This document shows positions 1-11,211 of a stretch of DNA of 64,000 nt, piece by piece (position 1 is the stretch's first letter; every line of letters starts with the position of its first letter). The stretch spans positions 249,504,510 to 249,568,509 of the forward strand of contig NC_061512.1 in assembly GCF_022539505.1 (NCBI RefSeq), written 5' to 3'. This DNA is from Lolium rigidum. Lineage: Eukaryota > Streptophyta > Magnoliopsida > Poales > Poaceae. Under the pieces are notes generated by a model that made no database searches, was not told where the DNA came from, and worked only from the letters and a program-made list of their open reading frames with translations. A program made the position numbers and the translations under genes.

Positions 1-192
1 CTCCGTGTAATAGAGAACTCTATGCTTGCTATTTGTTGCTTCCACTAATTAATGTTCATCCTTTTACATTATTGTTGCTTTCATTAATGTTCATCTACTT
101 ATATTTCTGTTGCTTTCACTAATATTTATCTCTTTACAATATTGCGTACTAATAAACCACTCTCTTCATTTGTGTTTGCAGGTGATTGAAGC

Positions 193-2591
193 ATGCCGCC
201 AAAAAAAGGGGTGGCGGTCTTAAAAAGAAGCTCAAGGACTTGGTAGGTGTAGGGACTTCGAGGCGGGGCCGACCTAGTACCCCCCTCCTAGCCCCCTCCC
301 GTCGCTACCACAACGCGGCCGCGTAGGGAAGAATGCGACGCGGGTACTCACTCCTAGTCCTAGCCCTCCTCCCGCAGCCGATGATGATGACGAGGAGGAG
401 GACCGGGAGCACCACGGGGGTGGGGAGGACCGAGGAGGAGGAGGTGGGTGGGGAGGACCAGGAGGAGGAGGGGGTGGGGAGGACCAGGAGGAGGAGGTGG
501 GTGGGGAGGACCGAGGAGGAGGAGGGGGACGAGGAGGACCTCTCGGAGGATGAGGGGTGGGCGGGGAACTTAGTGTTCGATCCTGATCAAAGCCTAGATT
601 GGGAAGAGCCGGCGGATTACCAGTACGTTCCAGCTGTGGAGAGGCTGAGGCCACGTGATAGGAAGCCATATCGGCGTGGGATAACACAGCTCCCCTCGCT
701 GAAGTCCTGGCAGTACAGGCACGTTGTTCTAGTGCCCTATGGAAGGAGGTACATGTTAATTTTTGGCATTTCGTTATCGCAATTTTGTCATTATCAAAAT
801 TATTATCACATACATATTGATGTTGTCTTCATGGTGCAGCTCGTTCAAGTATGAAGACCCGTCGCGGAGACCGCCACGTGGGTACTCGAACATCCTTGGG
901 GGCCTACTTAGATGGTATTTCCCCGGGATAGTCAATTTCCCTACGTGGTGGCTGCGACGTAGCTTGGAGGTGGGCGCACTACAGCCTCGCGGAAGATCCT
1001 ATGAGCCGCGGCACCGCGGCGGATTTGGTTGTTGCCAAATTCTGGGTACGTGACTTTTGACTTCTTACCATTCATACACTCTCCTTGGTTCACAATAATT
1101 GCACTAATGCCCCTTGTTTACCTATGTGCATGGTTGCAGAAATACTTCAAGAGGGCCGAGGGCAAGGAGCGTGCGTGCGATGATGTCCTACACCAGCTTG
1201 CAAGGAAGAGGGTGAGCGGCATGCACTACGAGGCACGTATTCAATGCGTCCGCGACCGGCACGCCGACCGCTTCGTCCACATGACTAAGGAGGACGCTCG
1301 CGACACGCTCATGCGGCCGTGGCAGTACATGCGAGTATTTGCATTTATGTGTTATTGATTTGCTTTAGCGCCATGTAGTTTATTTTACCATAATGGGTTT
1401 ATCTTGTGCATGTAGAACCCTCCTCAGTACGTCGGCAAGGACGATAGGTGCTTTCTTGCGATGGTCATGTGGTGGACATGCCCCCGGTACCTCAAGAAGC
1501 ACGAGGAGGGCAAGAAGAAGCGGGCAGAGATGCGAGGTGGATCGCATATCCAAGGCAGCATCCCCTCTCTCTTCACCTGCGGAACGAGGTGAGCAAATTA
1601 ATGGTTCCTTCATTCTTTGAATTCATGTTATATATTTGTTAACTCCGCAAGGGTGTGCCACTTCACTTGATTACATGTTCTCTTTTGCAGGAAGTCGGGA
1701 CGGGAGCGAAGCCTAACGTCTTTGCCGTGCTAAAGAAGATGAAGCAAAGGAAGACGCCTGATCCTGAGACGGGGTCCGCCGTGTGGCTTAACCCGCAATC
1801 CGAGACCCAGTGCACGTCGTATGTCTCCAAGTTCAAGCAGAAGTACGGCGAGGACGCCAACCCAGAGGCCGAGGACTTTGACCCTGAGGTTGCGGTGCTT
1901 GCGGGAGAAGGCTTGAAGCATGGCCGCCTGTGGTTTGGTGACGGGTGCGTCGACCCAGCGAAGGTTCCCTCTCTCCGCCAGATCCGTCGTGGTCGTAAGA
2001 GCGGCCAGCCTGAGGTAGAGCCCCGGCCACGGGCTTCGGATCTAGCTGTCGAGCGGTTACGGGTATGTTCTTCCTCGAGCCTCTACATTTCCTTTACATG
2101 CTTTCCATTGAAATGTTAATGACATCGCGGCAACACAACGTAGGAGGAGATGGCAGCGAAGGAGCGAGCGGCCCGGGAGCAAAGGGCGCACATGGAGCGA
2201 GCGGATTCAGAGTACCAGCGGCGGCGGATACGGATGATGCAGCGGATGCAACAGCAGCGGCGAGATGATGCAAGCGCAGCAGGCACAGATGAGCTGGTTG
2301 ATGAGCCAGACGGTTCTATCTAGTCCACCTGGGAGTATTGCTGCTCCTCCACCTTACACCACGCCGTGGATGCCGCCACCGCCCACTCAGACCCCGGGGA
2401 CACCTATCACCGTCAACAACATGAACATCATCCGGAGCATGAACCGCGGTGAGTCCTCTTGTGCCCAACCCGCTACTTGTGCTTGTTCAAGTGATCAATA
2501 TGCAAATGCAAATGTTCATTCCATCAACCTTATAGATTATATGTCACAAGGAAATGACGATGAGGCCGGCGGAAGCGGAGGACAAGGTTGA
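193..2591 (+). pseudogene. CACTA-associated plant transposase family protein (Ptta/En/Spm accessory type), frameshifted
   Basis: I read it as a multi-exon gene. It starts at ATG 193 (MPPKK, then a basic stretch) and passes through an acidic, Gly-rich repetitive region to about 746. Later exons are about 838-1045, 1141-1332, 1416-1588, 1691-2062, 2144-2450 and 2540-2591, most with GT/AG borders. The conserved core reads KYFKRAEGKERACDDVL, then GKDDRCFLAMVMWW, KKRAEMRGGSHIQGSI, and PEAEDFDPEVAVLAGEGLKH with GRLWFGDGCVDPAKVPSLRQ. These strings are characteristic of the accessory protein of grass CACTA elements. A Gln/Met-rich and then Pro-rich C-terminus follows, ending GGSGGQG. Frame breaks are visible near 1570 and 2265, so the copy is probably dead. 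The likely role is binding the subterminal repeats found just downstream; that is family knowledge, not seen here. Confidence 0.75.
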
Positions 2592-2872
2592 TGGCATGGT
2601 CTTCGTGCACTTTGTCGGATTGTTTGCTTCTAATGGATTGTAATATTGGACATTGCACGTACTATGGACTCTATGTAACTTGTGTGGATGGACTATGGAC
2701 TCTATGTAATGCATTGTATGCATGAATATGTGTGTTTGATGTATTTGTGGTGTTCCCGTAGTGTTTGGTGATGTTATGTTGAAGATTATATGTGTATATG
2801 CTTTATTGTCAATTGCTATATTTGAAATGCAGGGAATAAGCAAAAAACAGCAAAAAAATGAAAAAAACAAGG

Positions 2873-3370
2873 CCCTTTGCCGTGCGTGTGCACACGGCAA
2901 AGGACTTTTGGTCACTTTGCCGTGCGCACACGCACGGCAAAGGAGCCACGTGGAGGCAGCCTGTAGACCTGGGAGCTCCTGGGGCGTGCCTGTAGGGGGC
3001 TTTGCCGTGCCCTGTAGAGCAAGCCCGCACGGCAAAGGATCGCACGGCAGAGATGGCTGGCGCACGGCAACGACCTTTGCACGGCAAAGAAGTGCAGCTC
3101 ACGGCAAAGTTTTCTGTCACGGCAGCCCCCCTGCCGCACGGCAAAGAAGTGCCGCACGGCAGAGTTTGCAGCGCACGGCAGAGATTGAAGCGCACGGCAG
3201 AGAGCTTTGCCGTGCAATACTTGCAAGCGCACGGCAAAGGTGGCTTTGCCGTCGATGTGTTTGCCGTGCAAGCTTTGCCGTGTGTCCCCGCACGGCAAAG
3301 GCTTTGCCGTGCGTATAGAGCTCTTTGCCGTGCAAAGTGGAGCACGGCAAAGGCTGGCTTTCCCGTAGTG
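2873..3370. repeat. CACTA subterminal repeat array (TTTGCCGTG / CACGGCAAAG)
   Basis: Roughly 30 copies of a short motif, TTTGCCGTG or its complement CACGGCAAA, are packed into 500 bp in both orientations. Some pairs form small palindromes, for example at 2875-2900 and 2916-2943. In CACTA elements such arrays are the binding sites of the accessory protein. The array stops at the terminal CCCGTAGTG at 3370. Because the motif occurs on both strands, several long but meaningless open frames run through it. Confidence 0.85.
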
Positions 3371-3373
3371 TCA

Positions 3374-3934
3374 TAAACACAAAGATATATAATAACCACT
3401 TTATTATTGCCTCTTGGGCATATCTCCAACAACTTAATTGTGTAAGCTTTCACGGAAAAATACGATTGTATGTGGCCTACACGAAAACGACAAAATACCC
3501 ATATGCCACTAATCACTATAATGATGGGTAATGTACTGTTCACGAAAATAGGAAATTCTATTTTCACATTTATGTGTGGATCACACATACATGGTTGTTT
3601 TTTATGCCAAAATCTGTACAAAGAAGTGTCAACATAGGATATACACGCGTACATTTTTTCAAATTTATCTAAAACTTAAAAGTAACATCTTTTTGAAATT
3701 CTTCATAATAGGTTGAACGTGCACCCGGCTTTACATCTTCCGCGTCCAATACCTTAATCCCAGCTTATTAAGCTGAACACATGAGAGGCTGCGAGCACAA
3801 CGTACGTACGGATCGGAAGCCTTATTTGTAATGCAGTAGCGGTGCCATGGCATTGCCGGCAGTCAAAGAATACTAGTACCGGAGAGAGCTTTGCGTGCAT
3901 GCCCCCTCCGCTCTGTCAGCGTTCTTGTTAAGTG
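3374..3934. other. intergenic, no gene seen
   Basis: AT-rich at first, then mixed sequence between the CACTA end and the next LTR element. No coding pattern, terminal repeat or structural RNA was recognised. Confidence 0.5.
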
Positions 3935-3939
3935 TTAAT

Positions 3940-4120
3940 TGTTGAAGGATAGAGAGGGAGAGAGATATGCGGAATATGATGGATGTTGTATTGCGTCTCA
4001 TGGGCGAGTATATATAGTGGTACAGACTTGGAGGCTAAGATAGCTCTCCTAGAGATATGGTAGGTAGAGATTACAAATCCTAGACTACCCAATATACCTA
4101 TACCAAATATATCTCTAACA
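3940..4120 (-). repeat. LTR of the small element (downstream LTR in element orientation)
   Basis: 181 bp with TG...CA ends. It matches 7565-7745 except for C/T differences near 3993 and 4090. It is followed inwards by a short near-duplicate: the segment starting at 4121 (CTCCCACACAGTCGTAGCGG) recurs in similar form at 4216. Confidence 0.92.
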
Positions 4121-5096
4121 CTCCCACACAGTCGTAGCGGTAGTGACGTGAACAACAGTAGCGTCGCGGACGATCAGACTGGAGATAAACCGAAGTGTTC
4201 CCCAGAAGCCTGACACTCCCCCGCAGTCGTAGCGGGAGCGTCGTGGACGGAGTTGCGTCGCGGATGCTTGGACTGGAGAGGAGGCTGGTGAGGCGCAAGC
4301 GAGGTGGTAGCCCTTTATGCCGATGTCGAGGTAGCCGAGAGCGTGGGTGCTGCAACCTTGGTCGAGGGAGCCGCGCGAGGAATTGCCGTGGTCGATGTCG
4401 TGGGCGGGTGCCGGTGTCGATGTAGCCGCAAGCGCGTAGTGCGCGAGGAGAGTGACGGAGACGCGTCGAGGCAGTCGTGGAGATGGTCGATGCCGAAGTC
4501 GATGCAGTCTGAGCCGTCGAGGGCGAAGTGCAACCATAGTTTTGCCAGAACTAGGCGCACTTCGGGACGAAGGCATACTCTGGTTTTGCCAGAACCGAGT
4601 ACGCATAGAAGAACTCGGCGGTGACGCGGTCGAGGCAGTCGTAGAGGCGATGCCGAAGAAGACGTTGTCGAAGCCGATGAAGACGAGACGTCCGGCGCGA
4701 GTTTGCCAGACTCGGGAACGTGTCGGGGACGAAGGCACTTCCGTGTTGCCGCACCGGGCATGCGAGGGCAGGGACCATCATGAACTTGTCGCCATGTCAG
4801 AGGGACTAGCAGAGGAGGCCTCCGGAAGCGTCGCGGTCGCAGATCGACGGAGAGATGCCGACGCTGCCCGCGGTTCTCGAAGTAGAGTAGCAGGTGGTGT
4901 AGACGGGGACGAGGCGATGACACGGGCGACGAAGTCGAGACGGTTGGAGACGTAGAAGGCGGCGAACCCAGCGTCGACCAGGGGTGGTCATGCTGGACGC
5001 CTAGACGGGCGTTGCGGTGGTCGGCGAGCCCAGCGCGACCTGAAGTGGTTGGCGAGCCCAGCGGCGACCTGGGGTGGGGGCGCGGCGGCGGTACAC

Positions 5097-6696
5097 TGAT
5101 ACGTCTCCAACGTATCGATAATTTCTTATGTTCCATGCTACTTTATTGATGATACCTACATGTTTTATGCACATTATATGCCATATTTATGCATTTTCTG
5201 GAACTAACCTATTAACAAGATGCCGAAGAGCCAGTTGCTGTTTTCTGCTGTTTTTGGTTTCAGAAATCCTAGTAAAGAAATATTCTCGGAATTGGACGAA
5301 ACTTTCGCCCAGGGTCCTATTTTTGCACGAAGCTTCCAGAAGACCGAAGACCTAACGAAGTGGGGCCACGAGGCGGCCAGGAGGGAGGCCGGCGCGGCCT
5401 AGGCCCTGGCCGCGCCGACCTACCCCCTGGGCCCCTCGTGTGGCCCCCCGCGTTGACCCTCCGCCTACTTAAAGCTTCCGTCGCGAAACCCCCGATCATC
5501 GAGAGCCACGATACGGAAAACCTTCCGGAGACGCCGCCGCCACGAATCCCATCTCGGGGATTCCGGAGATCGCCTCCCGGCACCCTGCCGGAGAGGGGAT
5601 TCATCTCCCGGAGGACTCTACACCGCCATGGTCGCCTCCGGAGTGATGAGTGAGTAGTTCACCCCTGGACCATGGGTCCATAGCGAGTAGCTAGATGGTC
5701 GTCTTCTCCTTGTTGTGCTTCATTGTTGGATCTTGTGAGCTGCCTAACATGATCAAGATCATCTATCTGTAATACTATATGTTGTGTTTGTCGGGATCCG
5801 ATGGATAGAGAGTACTATGATTATGGTGATTATCAATCTATTGTTCATGTGTTGTTTATGATCTTGCATGCTCTCCGTTACTAGTAGAGGCTCTGGCCAA
5901 GTTTTTACTCTTAACTCCAAGAGGGAGTATTTATGCTCGATAGTGGGTTCATGCCTGCATTTACACACGGGACGAGTGACGGAAAGTTCTAAGGTTGTGT
6001 TGTGCTTGTTGCCACTAGGGATAAAACATTGATTCTATGTCTAAGGATGTAGTTGTTGATTACATTACGCACCATACTTAATGCAATTGTCTCGTTGCTT
6101 TGCAACTTAATACTTGGAGGGGTTCGGATGATAACCTCGAAGGTGGACTTTTTAGGCATAGATGCGGTTGGATGGCGGTCTATGTACTTTGTCGTAATGC
6201 CCAATTAAATCTCACTATATTTATCATATCATGTATATGCATTGTTATGCCTTTCTCTATTTGTCAATTGCCCGACTGTAATTTGTTCACCCAACATGCT
6301 TTTATCTTATGGGAGAGACACCTCTAGTGAACTGTGGACCCCGGTCCTATTCTTTACATAGCATACAATCCATCGCAATTGTGTTTTACTGTTTTCTTTG
6401 CAAACATCTTCCACTCGATACGTTTAATCCTTTGTTACAGACAAGCCGGTGAGATTGACAACCTCATCTGTTTCGTTGGGGCAAAGTACTTGGGTTGTGT
6501 TGTGCAGGTTCCGCGTTGGCGCCGGAATCCCTGGTGTTGCGCCGCATCACATTTCGCGACCATCAACCTTCAACGTGCTTCTTGGCTCCTACTGGTTCGA
6601 TTAAACCTTGGTTTCATACTGAGGGAAAACTTGCCACTGTGCGCATCATACCTTCCTCTTGGGGTTCCCAACGGACGTGTACATCTACGCGCATCA
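5097..6696 (+). mobile_element. solo LTR of a Triticeae Gypsy-type element (starts TGATACGTCTCC)
   Basis: 1,600 bp beginning TGATACGTCTCCAACG and ending ...CGCGCATCA. It is flanked by an exact 5-bp duplication, tacac (5092-5096 and 6697-6701). There is no internal domain or second LTR, so it is a solo LTR left by recombination between two LTRs. The start motif and the terminal text (ACTGAGGGAAAACTTGCC near 6619, then GGGGTTCCCAACGGACGTGT) are typical of abundant long-LTR Gypsy families in wheat relatives (Sabrina/WHAM-like). I do not assert the exact family. It landed inside the older small LTR element. Confidence 0.9.
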
Positions 6697-7552
6697 TACA
6701 CGAAGTAGGCGAGGAAGACCCAGCGGCGTGACGAAGACCATGCGCGGACGGAGGCGACCCGCGCCGAAGGGGCGGCGCTGTGGTGGCCTCGGACGTCGAT
6801 GCGCGGGGGACGGCGAAGGTGACCGCGTGCGCGACGCCACGGCCTGAGGGGCCGGCGTAGCTGCAGGGCGCGAGTCGGTGCAGCGGCGGGACACCACCAG
6901 CGACGTACGCGCCTCAGAAGGCGCGTCGTTGGCTAGCAGCATGGACCAAAGGCGGCGGCGCTGCGACCCAAAGGGGCGACGCAGCGGCAACCCGATGCTC
7001 GATCGGTGGTAGGCGCGTGCTCGGGGACGTGCTTGGCGTTGACGTGCGCAGGGTCGGTTGATCAGTCCGACGGCGGCACGATACGCGCCATGGCGTGGAC
7101 GACGCGTAGATCGGAGTCGATGGCGGCGTTGTCGATGAAGTCCCGGTCGATGGCGACGAAGACGGACAGGCGATGGAAACCGCGCGAGCAAGAACAACCT
7201 GCTGCGATGCACGTAGGGGCGCCCCGTGTGTGGCGCGTGCGGCTGTGCCGTGCGGTTGATGGCCGGTGCATGTCGATGCCGTTGTCGGAGTAGAGGCGCA
7301 AGAGAACGACGGCGATGGGCGACTCAATCCGATCAATGATCGGTAAACCAAAAGAACGCCGGTCGAGCGACCGCGAGCAAAAAGAAAACCAATCTACGGA
7401 TTGGAAAAAAAGACTCGAGGGCAGCGGATCAACGGATCGGCGAACGAACCCTCATACGGGTTGCGCGGCCCCCGGAGTAGATCATGGAGATCGACCTCCC
7501 CGGGGCGGCGCGGCGCGGAAGCTTGGGCGGCGGCTAGGTTAGGATCGGCGCC

Positions 7553-7564
7553 GCTCTGATACCA
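7553..7564 (-). other. primer binding site (initiator tRNA-Met type)
   Basis: The minus strand reads TGGTATCAGAGC directly against the LTR end. This is the standard complement of the 3' end of plant initiator tRNA-Met and fixes the element's orientation. Confidence 0.9.
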
Positions 7565-7745
7565 TGTTGAAGGATAGAGAGGGAGAGAGATATGCGGAAT
7601 ATGATGGATGTTGTATTGCGCCTCATGGGCGAGTATATATAGTGGTACAGACTTGGAGGCTAAGATAGCTCTCCTAGAGATATGGTAGGTAGAGATTACA
7701 AATCCTAGACTACCTAATATACCTATACCAAATATATCTCTAACA
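7565..7745 (-). repeat. LTR of the small element (upstream LTR in element orientation)
   Basis: 181 bp, partner of 3940-4120. On the minus strand it starts TGTTAGAGATATATTTGG and ends CCTTCAACA, immediately followed by the primer binding site. The flanking ttaat at 7746-7750 completes the target duplication. Confidence 0.92.
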
Positions 7746-7750
7746 TTAAT

Positions 7751-8111
7751 CATGCCCTGGAACTTGCACATGCATGCATAAACAAAATAATTGCTCCCGG
7801 GTTTCCGCAGGCTCATATCGATCCAGCATGCATGCTCCCCATTCAGCCACACGTCGCTGCGAAGTGGTAGAACAGGTTTTTGTATTCACAACCCCCACGA
7901 TCATATCGACGAGTGCAATGATGACGCGCAGCAGCTATTAGAGCACTTTTGTACTAAGCAGTAATATGTGGTGCATGCTATGCAGTTTTCGTATGCAACG
8001 AATGTGGTTAGCGCTTGCAAAGCTGGTGCACATGCACGCGAGGACTCGTGCGTGCTTTGGAGTTAGTGACATGCCATCTCTGCCGGGAGGCAGCTAGCGG
8101 TGCCGTCGCGC
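7751..8111. other. intergenic, no gene seen
   Basis: Mixed sequence with CATGCATG-type runs between the LTR element and the MITE. It is the continuation of the sequence interrupted at 3935-3939. No coding or structural feature was recognised. Confidence 0.45.
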
Positions 8112-8114
8112 TAA

Positions 8115-8443
8115 GAGCATCTCCAGTCGCGTTCCCCAAACGATGTCCGGGCAAAGTGCCGGATTAGTCGTTTGGGGACGTCCGGACAAAATTTTGGTTT
8201 GGAGAAGGTCCCTTTTCTAGCCACGTCCCCCAACGCGACCTCCAAACAAAAAGTAAGTGTAAAAGTCGTGTCCGGCGTCCCCGGTAGAGACTCTATACAC
8301 AGGGATGGGCTAGGGACGCCGGACAACATTTGAAGCACGTCCGGACCGAAGCGGCCTTTGGGCACGCGACTGGGACGTTTTTTTAGCCGGCATCCCCCAA
8401 ATCCCTTTGGGGAACGCTTTGGGGGACGCGACTGGAGATGCTA
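8115..8443. mobile_element. Harbinger-type MITE, 329 bp
   Basis: Terminal inverted repeats AGCATCTCCAGTCGCGT (from 8116) and ACGCGACTGGAGATGCT (to 8442) flank a GC-rich non-coding interior rich in CGGAC and CCCCAAA motifs. The 3-bp sequence taa stands on both sides (8112-8114 and 8444-8446), as expected for PIF/Harbinger insertion, allowing one mismatch at the outermost base. There is no coding capacity. Confidence 0.82.
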
Positions 8444-8446
8444 TAA

Positions 8447-9173
8447 GCATATGCATATGCGCGCCCACGGATCGACTCCCCCACCCATGCCGAGCTATAG
8501 CGATGCCCCGCGCACCCACTTAGCTAGAGGCCGGTTTGGCAGGCTACGTAGAATTTTGCATTCTATATATGAAGCAGGTCCCGCGGATGTTAGTCCGTTG
8601 CGAACGAGTTTTGAGTTGACATTTTGTTTGGTGATCTGGTTTGCATCCTCCAGTGGTACCTAAGTGTTACTTTGTTTGGTTGCCTGAAAATTCCTTGTCG
8701 GCTCAGATTTGGTTGTCACATTGTTGCTACTTTAGAAACACACAAGTAGTATGTGCTCACCACTTTCAAATATAGTGAGGTTAACATTGCACATATCACA
8801 CACACAGGAAAGTGGCTAATAGAAGCATACTCATATTGACATCTAACTAAATAGTTGGTTCCTAACTACATGCATGAGACAACTAACAAATATGTTTTGA
8901 GCCTACTAATTCTAATAGGGGAACACACCATCCCTAGCACAAAAAACATTTTCTAAATCCTCAATATCATGAGCTCAATAAAAGAATTAGAGAAACTTTC
9001 ATCAGACGACAAGCAAGATCAAGCTCCAAGACGGGTGGCATGCTTGTGGCAGCCTAGACAACCTCCATGTAGGTGCATGTCCTGTATATATATATCAATC
9101 TGAAACTGACAGGGTCATGGGTAACCAAGTACCTAAAGAAGAGTAAACTTTAGCCTGTCAGCCAAGACATGAC
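8447..9173. other. intergenic, no gene seen
   Basis: Mostly AT-rich unique-looking sequence after 8600. No coding signature, repeat border or RNA was recognised. Confidence 0.45.
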
Positions 9174-9176
9174 TTA

Positions 9177-11208
9177 GAGCATCTCCACTCGTCCCCCCGA
9201 CGAGGCCCCCGGCGAGCCTTTTTTCCATCCGGATGGCGTAATTCGGTCCAGTCGCGCCCCCGGTTCCTCGTTTTCGTCCGGAATTGGGCCTAATTTCATC
9301 CGGCGATCCCACGCCATCCCCGGCCCCCCGGGGAGCGCTCGGGGACTCCGGACGAAAGCAGCGCGGGAAATACCGAGGAAACTTCCCGCGCGTCTGGTGG
9401 CCCCAACTTGTCGGCGAGAGAAACCGATCGTCGTCCTCATCGCATCGTCTTCCGCGCGCTGTAAAAGCCTGCCGCCGGTCTGCATTCGCCGTCCACGCGG
9501 CGAGTTAATGTCGTCGTCTTCCGCGCACGCATCGTCTTCCGCGCGCACTCCACGCGGTCAAAGGCTGCCGCCGGTCAGCTCGCCGCGGACGCGTCGCACT
9601 CCACGCCGCATTAATCCCCCGCGCCAGCCGCACCTATATACGCCGCTCCGCTCGTCGCGAGGCGTACCCCGTGATCCACTCTCCCTCCACTCTCCCTCTA
9701 GTCTCCGTCCACTCTCCCTCAACTCTCCGAAGATGGTATTCTCCGAGGACGACGGCGCAGCCAACAACGGCTTCCCCCGCCGCTCGCTCCACGCGTGGGA
9801 GGGGCACCTCCTCCACCAGGCGGGGTACCCCTGCCCGCCGGACACGAGGCCGCCCGGCGGTGGGTGGCGGCTGAGTCGTGGCGGCGTGCCAATCCCGCCG
9901 CCTCCTCGGGCGACCTCCTCGACATCGAGATCGAGGAGGCGCGGATGAAAATGACGGATGAGGAGCGCGCCGAGCCACGCCACCACCCCGACAACTACAC
10001 GGCGTGGAACTCGTACTTCCTGCGGCGGTGGGAGCGGGAGCTCGCCGCGTACGGCGGCCCGCCGCCTCCGCCTCCGCGCAACAACTCGGCGGGCCGCAAG
10101 CGTTGGTGGAGCCGCGTCGGGCCGGAATCTCGAGGCCGTCATCGAGCACATCCAGGGCGGCAACTTCCCGGTGCTCACGATGCCCGCTCCATCGAGGGCA
10201 TCGGCGAGCCGCCGCCGGGAAGCGTCCGGCAGCCACGGCGCATGGCTGCCGGCTCGTCGTCTTCCGGATCGGCGCCGAGGTCATCCTTGGCGCCGGTGAA
10301 GAGAGAGGCGGCGTCGCCGCTTCGGCGCCGGTGCGCGTCAAGAAGGAGCCGGCGTCTCCGCCGCCGACCGAGAAGGGCGCAGCAGCGGCGCCCTCGTCAT
10401 CCGCGACCAGCCTTCCGCGCCGCGAGCGGCCGGAAGAGGACGAAGAAAGAGGCCGCCGCAATCCAGCTCGCCGAGGAGGAGGCGAGCGCGCGGAGAGACG
10501 CCGCGATGGCGGAGGCGATCGCCGGGTCAGCCTCGAAGGATCCGGAGGAGGAGAAGCGCGCGGACGACGCCGTCGTCGCTCGGGCCGAGCGCGGCCAGGG
10601 AGCGCCCGAGGAGGAGGAGCAGCGGCGGCGGCTGCTTGGACCTGGCCGCCGCACACCAACGCGCCGCCAGCGCCGCTACAACCGCCAACGTCGATGCCGC
10701 GCGCTTCGCCGATCCCGCGACACCTCCTTCCGGCGTCGTCTGTCCCCATCGTCGACACGGGTCCTCCGACGACGATATGTACAAGCCATCCTCGGGGTGG
10801 TGGGGAGACGCCGGCCAGGGCAGCGAAGCGGCCAGGCCGCGGCAGGCGAAGGACGGCGGCTCCGGCGACGACGACGGCGACTACACGGTGTTCTACCGCC
10901 ATTTAGGCATGTAGAGCGCCGTGTTTTAGAATTAGCATTTGAATTCCCCTTGCCAAATTCGAAATATAGTCGAATTCGGCGTCTATGTATGAACTCCGCC
11001 CGTTATGTAATAAATATCATTAAATTTAGTCTATATTCACCCGTTTTTAGCCGTAATTTGTCAAGTTTCCGTTTTTTAAATTCGCCTCGTCGACTACGCC
11101 TGGGCACGCGGCTGGGAAACTACTACTCCCCACGCCAAATCTTCCTCCAATCCGGACGAAAATTTCGCCGGATTTGGGCGTGGGGAGCGCCAACGAGTGG
11201 GGATGCTC
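9177..11208 (+). mobile_element. Harbinger-type element, 2.03 kb, carrying a decayed gene
   Basis: Inverted ends GAGCATCTCCACTCGT (9177) and ACGAGTGGGGATGCTC (to 11208) match at 15 of 16 positions. They are flanked by exact tta duplications (9174-9176 and 11209-11211), the PIF/Harbinger signature. The interior is GC-rich and includes one gene-like region at 9733-10914, with a promoter-like TATATA at about 9634 (cctatatacgccgc) upstream. No DDE transposase is recognisable, so the element is probably mobilised by a related autonomous copy. It shares its end motif with the MITE at 8115-8443. Confidence 0.85.
9733..10914 (+). pseudogene. uncharacterised grass repeat-associated protein, heavily frameshifted
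   Basis: I do not recognise a function. The frame starts MVFSEDDGAANNGFPRR at 9733. It continues in a second frame with DIEIEEARMKMTDEERAEPR and AWNSYFLRRWERELAAY, then returns (NLEAVIEHIQGGNFPVLTMP). It proceeds through a Ser-rich, KREAASP/KKEPASPPPTEKG region and an acidic helical stretch (EEEASARRDAAMAEAIAGS) to a C-terminus GDDDGDYTVFYRHLGM with stop at 10912-10914. The reading frame changes at least five times. Segment order and spacing stay coherent, which is why I call it one broken gene of about 390 codons rather than several. It lies entirely inside the Harbinger-type element, so it was probably captured or is an element-specific accessory gene. The EE..RR..DAA..EAIA segment could be coiled-coil. 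Confidence 0.6.
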
Positions 11209-11211
11209 TTA

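Larger units (their letters stand above)
1..3370 (+). mobile_element. CACTA (En/Spm-type) DNA transposon, 3' portion
   Basis: The right end reads ...TTTCCCGTAGTG at 3360-3370, the reverse complement of a CACTACGGGAAA terminal inverted repeat. It is preceded by a dense subterminal array of TTTGCCGTG/CACGGCAAAG motifs, the classic CACTA end structure. The next three bases, tca (3371-3373), would be one copy of the 3-bp target duplication; the left end and the other copy lie outside the window. A broken multi-exon gene on the plus strand (193-2591) runs towards this end. CACTA elements move by cut-and-paste using a transposase plus an accessory DNA-binding protein. Only the accessory-type gene is seen here; no transposase core is visible. 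Confidence 0.88.
3940..7745 (-). mobile_element. non-autonomous LTR retrotransposon with 181-bp LTRs (Copia-like primer site)
   Basis: Direct repeats at 3940-4120 and 7565-7745 differ at two positions by eye and carry TG...CA ends. They are flanked by the exact 5-bp duplication ttaat (3935-3939 and 7746-7750). The primer binding site TGGTATCAGAGC lies on the minus strand at 7553-7564, touching the 7565-7745 LTR, so the element reads right to left. A short purine run abuts the other LTR on the minus strand at about 4121-4128. The interior (4121-5091 and 6702-7552) is GC-rich and lacks gag, protease, reverse transcriptase and integrase. It would need proteins supplied in trans. It is split by a solo LTR at 5097-6696. 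The GC-rich interior may be captured host DNA; I could not identify a donor. Confidence 0.9.

Noticed and set aside
274..687. 137-codon Pro/Ser-rich minus-strand frame opposite the CACTA gene
   Set aside because: It is the shadow of the acidic, Gly-rich repetitive exon on the plus strand.
2809..3654. 281-codon minus-strand frame through the CACTA end
   Set aside because: It is generated by the CACGGCAAAG repeats, which lack stops; the translation is repetitive and crosses the transposon border.
9634..10902. 422-codon minus-strand frame inside the Harbinger-type element
   Set aside because: GC-rich shadow; the protein-like text with a coherent end lies on the plus strand.
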